A stretch of DNA of 16,020 bases from Firmicutes bacterium UBA5766 (GTDB lineage Bacteria > Bacillota > Desulfotomaculia > Desulfotomaculales > Nap2-2B), in assembly GCA_002418775.1 (NCBI GenBank), contig DIEU01000052.1, forward strand, positions 1,702-17,721, given 5' to 3'. The position numbers and the translations under genes were made by a program. Under the pieces are notes generated by a model that worked only from the letters and a program-made list of their open reading frames with translations, was not told the DNA's origin and did not search any database. Shown here piece by piece: positions 7,083 to 14,230 of the stretch; the stretch's first letter is position 1, and each line of letters opens with the position of its first letter.

Positions 7083-7847
7083 TTAATTTCGAATCATGCA
7101 GCGCATGCATTCCTGGTAACCCATTTCCTGAATACACTTTAAAGTCTCGCGCGGATTTCCGTGGCAGGATAAAAGTCCGCCATAGAGCACATGCCCCACA
7201 TCCGCGTCTACATAATTCAAGATGTACCCCGTATGGGTAATCAGCAGGCCGGCCTTGGTCCTTTTACTTCTTCTCTCCAGGGAAGATGTGGCATGGCTTT
7301 TGCCCGGTTTGCGCTCTAGAAGTTCATTGATTACTTCGCCAATCAAGGATATGCTCTCCAAATCGACACCCGACTCCGGCTCGTCAAGCAGAATCAAATC
7401 CGGATTCTGTGCCATCAGCTGAAGCAGTTCTGATCTTTTGATTTCCCCGCCGGAGAAACCGGCGTTTAAATCCCTGTCTAAAAAATCTTTAAAATTTAAA
7501 CGGTTGGCCATCTCCTCCAACTGGATCTCCTTGCCCGGGCTGCACAGGGCAACCATCTGGCGTGTTTTTAAACCTTTGATTGTCGGCGGCCTTTGAAAGG
7601 ACATCCCTATTCCCAGCCTTGCCCTTTCATAAATGCTCATTCCGGTAATGTCCCGGCCTTTAAAATTGATTGTCCCTTCTGTCACGCGATAGTTTGAAAA
7701 CCCCATTAAAGTCATCAACAGCGATGTTTTACCGGAACCGTTCGGCCCAAATAGAACGTGTACCTCACCCGGTTTGATTTCCAGGTTGATTCCCTTCAAT
7801 ACCTCCCTGTCCGCCAGGCTGACTTTCAAATTTTCAATCATCAACAC
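7083..7847 (-). CDS. sufC: SufC-like ABC ATPase for Fe-S cluster assembly
   Basis: A 254-residue ABC-type ATPase that drives conformational change of the SufB scaffold. Walker A GPNGSGKTS (about 34-42), Q-loop in SFQRPP, signature FSGGEIKRSE (from 131), Walker B LILLDEPESGVD (from 151) and the H-loop histidine in LLITHTG (His 205) are all present. Between the D-loop and H-loop is a basic, serine-rich insertion of about 20 residues (ERKPGKSHATSSLERRSKR, about 179-197) not found in E. coli-type SufC. The C-terminus ends in a C-x2-C pair (ECMRC, Cys 247 and 250). The start is set at GTG 7847 because GGTGA lies about 7 nt before it; ATG 7841 is possible, and GTG 7868 has no ribosome binding site. 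It is first in the operon with sufB. Confidence 0.9.
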   Translation of the reverse strand: MLMIENLKVSLADREVLKGINLEIKPGEVHVLFGPNGSGKTSLLMTLMGFSNYRVTEGTINFKGRDITGMSIYERARLGIGMSFQRPPTIKGLKTRQMVALCSPGKEIQLEEMANRLNFKDFLDRDLNAGFSGGEIKRSELLQLMAQNPDLILLDEPESGVDLESISLIGEVINELLERKPGKSHATSSLERRSKRTKAGLLITHTGYILNYVDADVGHVLYGGLLSCHGNPRETLKCIQEMGYQECMRCMIRN

Positions 7848-7930
7848 GTTCCAATCACCCCGTTTCACTTTATTTAAATCAAACTAAATCCTTCGCTTAC
7901 CTTTATGCCAGGTGTGGGCAAGTAGAGAGG

Positions 7931-10546
7931 TCAACTGTCTATGTGCTCATGTTCGTCAAGGTCGAAATAGAGGCCTATTTCCCAATGTTTCAAGGTGATT
8001 ACGTCCCCCTGCTTTATTTCTCCCCTGACTATCTTTCGTGACAACTGCGTCTCTACTTCCTGCTGAATCACTCTTTTTAACGGTCTTGCGCCGAATTCGG
8101 GTTCGTAGCCTTTTTCGGCCAGATAGTCTACAGCGCCGTCAGTCCATTTCAGGGTGCAATTTGTTGTCTGGGCAAGACGCAGGTTGAGTTTTTTCAATAA
8201 TAAGACGGCAATCTGCTTGATCTGCTCCCTTTCCAGAGCATGAAAAACGATTACCTCGTCCATCCGGTTTAAGAATTCCGGCCTGAAATACTGCCTTAAC
8301 AAGGCCAGTACGCTTGACTTCATTCTATCATAATCGCCGCCCATTTCCTGGCGGTTAAGTATTTCCTGGCTTCCGATATTTGAGGTCATAATTATAATAG
8401 TATTGCGAAAATCCACCGTCCTGCCCTTGCCGTCAGTCAGTCTCCCGTCATCGAGGATCTGGAGAAGGACATTGAAAACGTCATTGTGAGCTTTTTCAAT
8501 TTCGTCGAAGAGGACTACACAGTACGGCTTCCGCCTGACCGCTTCCGTAAGCTGCCCACCTTCTTCATAGCCCACATATCCCGGGGGCGCTCCGATCAGC
8601 CTGGCTACAGTATGCTTTTCCATATATTCGGACATGTCCAGCCGGATCATGTTTCGCTCATCGTCAAATAAAGCCTCGGCAAGCGCCCGTCCAAGCTCAG
8701 TCTTACCAACACCGGTAGGCCCCAGAAAGATAAAACTGCCCACAGGCCTGTTCGGGTCCTTAATGCCGCCGCGTGCTCTGATCACTGCGTCGGATACTGC
8801 GGTTACCGCCTCATCCTGCCCGATGACACGCTCATGCAGAATCTCTTCAAGGTGGATCAGTTTTTCCTTTTCGCCTTCCATAAGCCTGCTTACGTTAATT
8901 CCTGTCCACCGGCTGACCACCCTGGCAATATCTTCTTCCTCGACTTCTTCTTTAAGCAGCCTCTCATGCTTCTCTTGCCCTGCAATCGATTCTTCCTCCG
9001 CCTTGAGCTTTCTTTCCAGCTCATTCAGACGTCCGTATTTAAGTTCAGCCGCCCTGTTTAAGTCAACTTCTCTTTCCGCCTTTTCTATTTCCATTTTAGT
9101 TTCCTCGATGTCCTGCTTGAGCTGCCTAATCCTGGTGATTCCCTGTTTTTCTACATCCCACTGGGCTTTTAAATCAGCGGACTCACTTCTTAATTCTTCA
9201 AGTGTCTCCTCTATCTTTTTCAGGCGCTCCTGGGAACCCTGATCCTTTTCCTTTTTCAAGGCGGCTTTCTCGATCTCAAGCTGCATGACGCGCCGGTTTA
9301 CCTCGTCCAGCGCCGTGGGTACGCTGTCAATTTCCGTGCGCAGGCGGGCGGTCGCCTCGTCTACCAAATCAATGGCTTTATCGGGAAGAAAACGGTCCGT
9401 TATATACCGGTCAGACAATACAGCGGCAGCCACCAGCGCGGCGTCCTGAATCCTGACGCCGTGAAAAACCTCGTACCGCTCCTTTAAACCGCGCAGGATG
9501 GAAATAGTATCCTCAATCGAGGGAGGATTGACCAGGACTGGCTGGAAGCGCCTTTCTAAAGCAGCGTCCTTTTCTATATGCTTGCGGTACTCATCAATGG
9601 TTGTCGCCCCGATACAGCGCAGTTCGCCGCGCGCCAGCATCGGCTTAAGCAGGTTCCCGGCGTCCATGGCGCCCTCCGCCGCCCCTGCGCCAACAACGGT
9701 ATGCAGTTCGTCGATAAAAAGGATCACTTTTCCAGAAGATTCCTGTACTTCTTTTAAAACCGCCTTCAGCCTTTCCTCAAACTCACCCCTGTATTTGGCG
9801 CCTGCAACCAGCGCTCCCATATCAAGAGAAATTAGTTTCTTTTCCTTCAGCCCCTCCGGCACATCCCGGTCGATGATCCTTCTGGCCAGCCCCTCCACGA
9901 TGGCTGTCTTGCCGACTCCGGGCTCGCCGATTAAAACCGGGTTGTTTTTGGTGCGCCGGGATAAAATTTCGATTACACGGCGTATTTCATCGTCCCTGCC
10001 GATTACAGGATCAATCTTCCCGGCGCCAGCCAGGCTGGTCAGATCCCTTCCGTACCGCTCCAGGGACTGATATGTCTCTTCAGGGTTGTCAGAAGCGACC
10101 CTCTGGTTTCCCCTTATGGAACGCATGGAATCAAGCAGGCTGTTCCTGGTTATGCCCATCTGCTTAAAAAGGTTTCCCAGGTCCCATTCGGCCATCTCGG
10201 CCAAAGCCAACAGCAGGTGCTCGACGCTTATATAATCATCCTTTAAGGATTGCGCTTCCTTTTCAGCCTGAGCCAGGACCCTGGAAAGAGCGGCATTGAT
10301 CCGCAGTTCTCCACTGTAGCCTGTAACAACAGGTATCTTTTTCATCAAGTCCGACAATCCGCTTTTTAGGGAAGCCAGGTCTGCCCCCGAACCTGTGACC
10401 ATACGAGCCGCCAGACCGTCCTGCTGGGCAAGCAATGCCTCGAGAAGATGCTTCTGGCCGATTTCCTGGTGGTTTTTTTCGGTGGCAAGCTGTTGAGCGG
10501 CCGACAGGGCTTCCCTGGATTTCTGTGTAAAACGGTTGAAGTCCAT
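7931..10546 (-). CDS. clpB: ATP-dependent disaggregase ClpB
   Basis: A full-length 871-residue ClpB/Hsp104-type AAA+ chaperone that pulls proteins out of aggregates. In order it has an N-terminal Clp repeat domain (about 1-145), AAA1 with Walker A GEPGVGKT (207-214) and Walker B VILFIDE, the long coiled-coil M-domain (about 413-533) that sets ClpB apart from ClpA and ClpX, and AAA2 with Walker A GPTGVGKT (609-616) and FDEIEKAH. Pore-loop motifs (AGAKYRGEFEER, GYVGYEEGG) are present. The start at 10546 (MDFNRFTQKSREAL) matches the usual ClpB N-terminus and has AAGGTGA before it; an in-frame extension to 10627 lies inside cbpM and is rejected. It is the last gene of the cbpA-cbpM-clpB operon, 4 nt after cbpM. 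DnaK and GrpE are not encoded here. Confidence 0.97.
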   Translation of the reverse strand: MDFNRFTQKSREALSAAQQLATEKNHQEIGQKHLLEALLAQQDGLAARMVTGSGADLASLKSGLSDLMKKIPVVTGYSGELRINAALSRVLAQAEKEAQSLKDDYISVEHLLLALAEMAEWDLGNLFKQMGITRNSLLDSMRSIRGNQRVASDNPEETYQSLERYGRDLTSLAGAGKIDPVIGRDDEIRRVIEILSRRTKNNPVLIGEPGVGKTAIVEGLARRIIDRDVPEGLKEKKLISLDMGALVAGAKYRGEFEERLKAVLKEVQESSGKVILFIDELHTVVGAGAAEGAMDAGNLLKPMLARGELRCIGATTIDEYRKHIEKDAALERRFQPVLVNPPSIEDTISILRGLKERYEVFHGVRIQDAALVAAAVLSDRYITDRFLPDKAIDLVDEATARLRTEIDSVPTALDEVNRRVMQLEIEKAALKKEKDQGSQERLKKIEETLEELRSESADLKAQWDVEKQGITRIRQLKQDIEETKMEIEKAEREVDLNRAAELKYGRLNELERKLKAEEESIAGQEKHERLLKEEVEEEDIARVVSRWTGINVSRLMEGEKEKLIHLEEILHERVIGQDEAVTAVSDAVIRARGGIKDPNRPVGSFIFLGPTGVGKTELGRALAEALFDDERNMIRLDMSEYMEKHTVARLIGAPPGYVGYEEGGQLTEAVRRKPYCVVLFDEIEKAHNDVFNVLLQILDDGRLTDGKGRTVDFRNTIIIMTSNIGSQEILNRQEMGGDYDRMKSSVLALLRQYFRPEFLNRMDEVIVFHALEREQIKQIAVLLLKKLNLRLAQTTNCTLKWTDGAVDYLAEKGYEPEFGARPLKRVIQQEVETQLSRKIVRGEIKQGDVITLKHWEIGLYFDLDEHEHIDS

Positions 10547-10550
10547 ATAA

Positions 10551-10835
10551 TCACCTTTTTCTAAGTTGTTCAATCTCTTCCTGGAGCTTTTCAATCTGTT
10601 CAAGAAGTTCGAGGATAATAGCCGCACCCTGCCAGTTCAGGCTAAAAGAATTTTTTAGTCTGATCATTTTTCTCACCCGGTAAATATTTTCAGGGCCGAT
10701 ACAGCCGTCAATAACCTCTACAATACCCAGTTCGCTTAGTTTGTCAATTATTTCAGGATGCACTTCCAGTTCTTTGACATCAAGCATTTCTTCTTTAATA
10801 CTGTGAAGGTATACCTGTAATGAATATTTAGTCAT
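10551..10835 (-). CDS. cbpM: CbpM-like chaperone modulator (MerR-type HTH)
   Basis: A 94-residue small protein with a MerR-like N-terminal region (about 15-75) and a C-terminal amphipathic helix (LLEQIEKLQEEIEQL, about 77-91). This layout, a MerR-like fold followed by a dimerising helix and a gene directly after a J-protein, matches CbpM, which in E. coli binds the J-domain of CbpA and blocks its interaction with DnaK. It starts 6 nt after the cbpA stop with a weak GGGGTAGAG ribosome binding site, and its TGA stop (10551-10553) lies inside the clpB ribosome binding site, so translation of the three genes is probably coupled. An alternative is a DNA-binding MerR-type autoregulator such as HspR; the sequence lacks the obvious long HspR tail. 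Assignment rests mainly on context and length. Confidence 0.75.
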   Translation of the reverse strand: MTKYSLQVYLHSIKEEMLDVKELEVHPEIIDKLSELGIVEVIDGCIGPENIYRVRKMIRLKNSFSLNWQGAAIILELLEQIEKLQEEIEQLRKR

Positions 10836-10841
10836 TGATCT

Positions 10842-11822
10842 CTACCCCGTTTTAGTTTCTTTAAGCTGCCGGTATAGGTTTCTCTGCTCTTCGGTGATAA
10901 ATTCAGGAATGTCGATTACAATACGGACATATTGGTCTCCCCGGCCCCCGCCTTTGATGGGCATCCCCTTTTCTTTCAGCCTGAGCCTTTTCCCCGCATG
11001 ACTTCCCGGAGGAACCGTCATCGTAACAAGGCCGTCAAGTGTCTGTACGGAAACCCTGGCCCCCAGCACTGCATCCTCGGGAGAAATGAAAACTTCCGTC
11101 TCCAGGTCGTTTTCCTTCAAAGTAAACTGGGGATGTGGGAGAATATGCACCTTCAGGTACAGGTCTCCCCTTTTGCCTCCGGAAAGGCCCTCCCCTCCCT
11201 GGCCCCGCAGTCGGATGCGGCTTCCTTCGGAAAGGCCCGGCGGAACCTTAACCTGCAGCATTTTTGTTCCCGGCAGGGTCCCGGTTCCCCCGCAAGCAGG
11301 GCAAAAACTTCTGTCCTGGTGTCCTGTGCCTCCGCACATATGACAGATAGCGCCGTTGGAAACCTGGAAACCCTTGGTCGTACCGTGGTATACCTCTTCT
11401 AAGGTAAGTTCGATCTCGCTCTCCACATCACGACCGTTAACAGCATGTGTGCGGTAGGCAGTTTCGGCCCTGTTGAAGCGGTCTCCGAAAAGTGTTTGAA
11501 AGAATTCACTAAATCCGCCTTTTAGATCTGTACCTGAATAAAAATGGACATCTTTGCCCGCTCCGGGAGGAGGCCCAAAATCCTGCGCCTGCCAGTTGCT
11601 GCCCAAATGGTCGTATTTTGCCCTTTTTTCGGGATCGCTGAGAACCTCGTAGGCTTCATTAATCTTTTTAAATTTTTCCTCGGCGCCCTTTTTCTTTTTG
11701 CCCGTATGCAGATCGGGGTGCCATTTGCGGGCAAGCTTCCGGTATGCGGCCTTGATTTCTTTTTCCGTAGCGCCCCGGTCAATACCCAGGGTTTCGTAGT
11801 AATCCTGATAATCTGCCGCCAT
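10842..11822 (-). CDS. cbpA: J-domain co-chaperone (CbpA/DnaJ-like) with half zinc finger
   Basis: A 326-residue Hsp40. The J-domain (about 6-72) has the catalytic HPD (residues 35-37, in RKWHPDLH) that stimulates DnaK ATPase. A Gly/Phe linker (about 82-120) follows, then two beta-barrel substrate-binding domains, with VKVPPGLSEGSRIRLRGQGG and TVPPGSHAGKRLRLKEKG. In the first barrel it has only two CxxCGGTG/CxxCGGTG repeats (Cys 160, 163, 174, 177), enough for one zinc site, whereas DnaJ has four repeats and two zinc sites and CbpA has none, so it is intermediate between the classes. The ATG at 11822 has GGGGGATAAGAG before it. It heads the operon with cbpM and clpB; a moderate promoter lies at 11854-11882. 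No CIRCE or CtsR box is visible there. Confidence 0.92.
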   Translation of the reverse strand: MAADYQDYYETLGIDRGATEKEIKAAYRKLARKWHPDLHTGKKKKGAEEKFKKINEAYEVLSDPEKRAKYDHLGSNWQAQDFGPPPGAGKDVHFYSGTDLKGGFSEFFQTLFGDRFNRAETAYRTHAVNGRDVESEIELTLEEVYHGTTKGFQVSNGAICHMCGGTGHQDRSFCPACGGTGTLPGTKMLQVKVPPGLSEGSRIRLRGQGGEGLSGGKRGDLYLKVHILPHPQFTLKENDLETEVFISPEDAVLGARVSVQTLDGLVTMTVPPGSHAGKRLRLKEKGMPIKGGGRGDQYVRIVIDIPEFITEEQRNLYRQLKETKTG

Positions 11823-11853
11823 CTCTTATCCCCCAATTAAACCTGTTTAAGTA

Positions 11854-11882
11854 AAAATAATGGCGGCTCAAACCTTTTGCAA
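11854..11882 (-). promoter_or_regulatory. candidate sigma-A promoter for cbpA-cbpM-clpB
   Basis: On the minus strand TTGCAA (11877-11882) and TATTTT (11854-11859) are separated by 17 nt and lie about 32 nt before the cbpA start. Each hexamer matches four of six consensus bases. The 132-nt gap after ilvC shows no convincing terminator, so read-through from ilvC remains possible. Confidence 0.35.
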
Positions 11883-11954
11883 TCCATATGAACTTGGAGG
11901 ATTAAAAGCTGCAAAAAGCCAGTTACCGCCTGTTACCTTATCTATATTAGGTCT

Positions 11955-12950
11955 TTACTTTTTTTTCAGCCAGGGCATCATTGATCGCAGTTCGGCTCCC
12001 ACCAGTTCGATTAGATGCGCTTTTTCCCTTTCCCGCAAAGCCTGGAAAACCGGACGGTTGGCCTTGTTCTCGAGAATCCATTCCCGTGCAAATTCTCCGG
12101 TTTGAATCTCTTCCAGGATATACTCCATCTCTTTCCTTACGGCGCCGTTAATTAGTCTGGGCCCCCTCGTCAGGTCCCCGTATTCGGCAGTGTCACTGAT
12201 CGAATAGCGCATCATCGACATGCCGTTCTCGTACATCAAATCAACAATCAGCTTTAATTCATGCATACACTCAAAATAAGCTATCTCCGGCTGATAACCG
12301 GCTTCGACCAGCACTTCAAACCCTGTCTTGACTAAAGAGGTCACACCGCCGCAGAGCACACACTGCTCCCCGAACAGATCAGTCTCGGTTTCCTCTCTGA
12401 AAGTTGTTTCAATTACACCCGCCCGGGTTGCTCCGATGCCCCAGGCATAGGCTAAAGCCAGTTCATGCGCCTTGCCCGTATAGTCCTGGAAAACAGCCAG
12501 CAGGGCAGGCACGCCTCCGCCTTCGGTGTACATCCTGCGCACAAGGTGGCCGGGACCTTTGGGAGCGATCATCATTACGTCAATATTTGCCGGAGGAACA
12601 ATCTGGTGGAAATGAATATTGAAACCGTGGGAAAACATCAGGGCGTTTCCTTCTTCAAGTCCTTCCACAACCTCTTTTTTATAAACGTCAGCCTGGTACT
12701 GATCAGGGACTAGAAATTGGATAATATCGGCTGCCTTTGCCGCTTCCGCTGCGCTGACAACATTAAGGCCGTCTTTTACAGCCTGGTCAAAGGCAGCGGT
12801 CCCTTTTAATTCCCCAACTACAACATCCAGGCCGCTGTCTTTTAAATTCTGCGCCTGAGCATGCCCCTGGCTCCCATAACCGATCACCGCTATTTTTTTG
12901 CCACTCAGGGCATCCATCTTTACATCCGAGTCATACAAAACTTTTGCCAA
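11955..12950 (-). CDS. ilvC: ketol-acid reductoisomerase, class I (KARI)
   Basis: This 331-residue enzyme converts acetolactate or acetohydroxybutyrate to the dihydroxy acids of valine, leucine and isoleucine synthesis, with Mg2+ and NAD(P)H. The Rossmann motif is GYGSQGHA (24-31), the catalytic-region histidine is in FSHGFNIHF (His 108), and the metal ligands are Asp 191 and Glu 195 (ETDLFGEQ) with Glu 227 and Glu 231 (FECMHELK). The phosphate-binding loop reads VVVGELKGTAAFDQA (43-57), where many class I enzymes have G-L-R-x-G-S-x-S-W: the arginine and second serine are gone and a glutamate is added, which hints at NADH use. The start is TTG 12950 with AGGAGG 8 nt before it; an ATG at 12955 is out of frame. 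No ilvB/N or leu genes and no T-box are visible nearby. Confidence 0.96.
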   Translation of the reverse strand: MAKVLYDSDVKMDALSGKKIAVIGYGSQGHAQAQNLKDSGLDVVVGELKGTAAFDQAVKDGLNVVSAAEAAKAADIIQFLVPDQYQADVYKKEVVEGLEEGNALMFSHGFNIHFHQIVPPANIDVMMIAPKGPGHLVRRMYTEGGGVPALLAVFQDYTGKAHELALAYAWGIGATRAGVIETTFREETETDLFGEQCVLCGGVTSLVKTGFEVLVEAGYQPEIAYFECMHELKLIVDLMYENGMSMMRYSISDTAEYGDLTRGPRLINGAVRKEMEYILEEIQTGEFAREWILENKANRPVFQALREREKAHLIELVGAELRSMMPWLKKK

Positions 12951-13188
12951 CTCATTAACCTCCTAAATTTTTACTTAACATTAACAGCTTAGAGATAATT
13001 CGACTTTAGCACAATTTTTTCCTTCTTTATTTTTTCCAGTAGGCTTATTTTAAAACACAAAGATTTATTTTTGCCGAGTAATTTAAACTTGAAGGAAATA
13101 GCCTGGATTCAGAGAAATCTTTAGTAATAAAAACTCCCGGCTAAAAATGCCTGTAAAGAAAATTTCGAACTTTAAGGAGGAGGCACCG

Positions 13189-14016
13189 ATGAGCAATTGC
13201 GCTAACTGCGGCCAGTTTGCCTGTTGGAACGGAAAACTGGAAAAAATACCAGCCCACTGCCCAATGCATGACCACCAGGAATTTTATGAAGAAACTCTGC
13301 ACGAATATGAAAAAGAAGGCAATAAAAATATCAGCTACAACTCTGCGCTGGTTGAGGGCGAGGGTTATAGCATCTGGACAAGGATGGAAGAAATCATCGA
13401 ATTCTGCTGGCGGACAGGTTTTAATAATCTGGGGCTTGCTTTTTGCGTCGGTCTCCGGAAAGAAGCGAATAAAGTCACTCGAATCTTACAGGACGCCGGT
13501 TTTAAAGTAAGCTCCGTGGTCTGCAAAACAGGGGCCGAAGCCAAAGAAAAACTCGGCCTGAAAGAATACCAGAAAGTACGGCCCGGTCAGTTTGAAGCCA
13601 TGTGCAACCCTATTGCGCAAGCTGGACTTTTAAAAGAAGCAGGGACAGAGTTAAATATTATGCTGGGATTGTGTGTGGGCCACGACACGCTTTTTATCCG
13701 CTATTCGGCAGCCCCGGTAACAGTACTTGCCGTAAAGGACAGGGCGCTTGCGCATAATCCCCTTGGAGCTATTTATGCAGAACACTATTTTGCCGGAAAG
13801 CTGGCCAGCCACAAAAAAGGCGGTCAAGCAGAAACCGGCGATGAGATACCGCAAAAGGTACTGGAAGCTGTTCAAAAATCTGCCAGCGACGGAGTATTAA
13901 CCTGCGCGCAGGCACGCCAACTGGCCTCAAAGATGAAAGTCAGTCACCGCGCTATTGGAAATGCCTGCAACAGCCTTAAAATTAAAGTAAGAAACTGTGA
14001 TTTGGGCTGCTTTTAA
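13189..14016 (+). CDS. DUF1847 cysteine-rich protein with extra C-terminal domain
   Basis: A 275-residue protein rich in Cys and His, probably a metalloprotein of unknown role. The DUF1847 part (about 1-200) has CANCGQFAC at the N-terminus (Cys 4, 7, 12), AHCPMHDH (Cys 24), Cys 73, FCVGL (Cys 86), VCKTG (Cys 112), MCNPIAQA (Cys 139) and GLCVGHD (Cys 162, His 165). After a polar linker comes a helical, HTH-like C-terminal segment (about 228-275) with TCAQARQLASKMKVS and the ending NCDLGCF, which looks like a separate domain added to DUF1847. There is no signal peptide or membrane helix. The ATG at 13189 has AAGGAGG 8 nt before it; the upstream ATG at 13147 has none. It is divergent from ilvC across about 240 nt and 214 nt upstream of mogA. 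Confidence 0.82.
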   Translation: MSNCANCGQFACWNGKLEKIPAHCPMHDHQEFYEETLHEYEKEGNKNISYNSALVEGEGYSIWTRMEEIIEFCWRTGFNNLGLAFCVGLRKEANKVTRILQDAGFKVSSVVCKTGAEAKEKLGLKEYQKVRPGQFEAMCNPIAQAGLLKEAGTELNIMLGLCVGHDTLFIRYSAAPVTVLAVKDRALAHNPLGAIYAEHYFAGKLASHKKGGQAETGDEIPQKVLEAVQKSASDGVLTCAQARQLASKMKVSHRAIGNACNSLKIKVRNCDLGCF

Positions 14017-14022
14017 AAGCAG
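14007..14022 (+). terminator. possible weak terminator after the DUF1847 gene
   Basis: A perfect 16-bp palindrome, CTGCTTTTAAAAGCAG, overlaps the TAA stop codon and is followed by GTTTTTG. As RNA it could fold into a six-pair stem with a TTAA loop and a short U-run. The stem is AU-rich and the U-run short, so this is a weak call. Confidence 0.3.
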
Positions 14023-14076
14023 GTTTTTGCCCTATTGCCCAGATCCATCATTTCTCCGTGGGTATATGTGATACAG

Positions 14077-14108
14077 ATAACCCGCTGCTGTGGTTATAAC
14101 GTTTGACT
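14077..14108 (+). promoter_or_regulatory. inverted repeat and -35-like box upstream of mogA
   Basis: ATAACC (14077-14082) and GGTTAT (14092-14097) are inverted copies around 9 nt; the second arm is part of an 8-bp palindrome, GTTATAAC (14093-14100). A near-consensus -35 box TTGACT follows at 14103-14108, but the best -10 candidate (TAATCC, 14124-14129) is at a short 15-nt spacing. This may be the mogA control region, with an operator next to the promoter. Confidence 0.28.
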
Positions 14109-14230
14109 TTTATTAAGGTGGTGTAATCCGGCAAACTTAAATACCCTCCCACGTTATTTTACCGCGTTGGAAAAAGCAGTACAAGTATGTTAAACTTAAT
14201 GGACGATAAAATCCAAAGGAGCGACATCAA

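Noticed and set aside
7848..7868. SufC start at GTG 7868
   Set aside because: No ribosome binding site precedes it; GGTGA is placed for GTG 7847.
8634..9242. Plus-strand open frame of 202 codons opposite clpB, rich in serine
   Set aside because: It is antisense to the ClpB coiled-coil and AAA2 coding region; the Ser-rich composition comes from reading Glu/Arg codons backwards.
9498..10070. Plus-strand open frame of 190 codons opposite clpB
   Set aside because: It is antisense to the highly conserved AAA1 domain of ClpB, with no domain and no ribosome binding site of note.
10547..10627. N-terminal extension of ClpB by 27 residues
   Set aside because: The extension lies within cbpM, lacks a ribosome binding site, and the family N-terminus (MDFNRFTQ) begins at 10546 with AAGGTGA before it.
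11823..11954. CIRCE or CtsR box in front of cbpA-cbpM-clpB
   Set aside because: I looked for TTAGCACTC/GAGTGCTAA and for paired GGTCAAA heptads and saw neither; only a moderate promoter-like sequence is present.
13147..13188. N-terminal extension of the DUF1847 protein from an ATG at 13147
   Set aside because: No ribosome binding site precedes it, whereas the ATG at 13189 has AAGGAGG at the right distance and begins with the usual Cys motif.
12951..13188. T-box or other riboswitch in the ilvC/DUF1847 divergent region
   Set aside because: No T-box antiterminator signature or clear hairpin-plus-U-run on the ilvC strand; the region is AT-rich with no promoter convincing enough to report.
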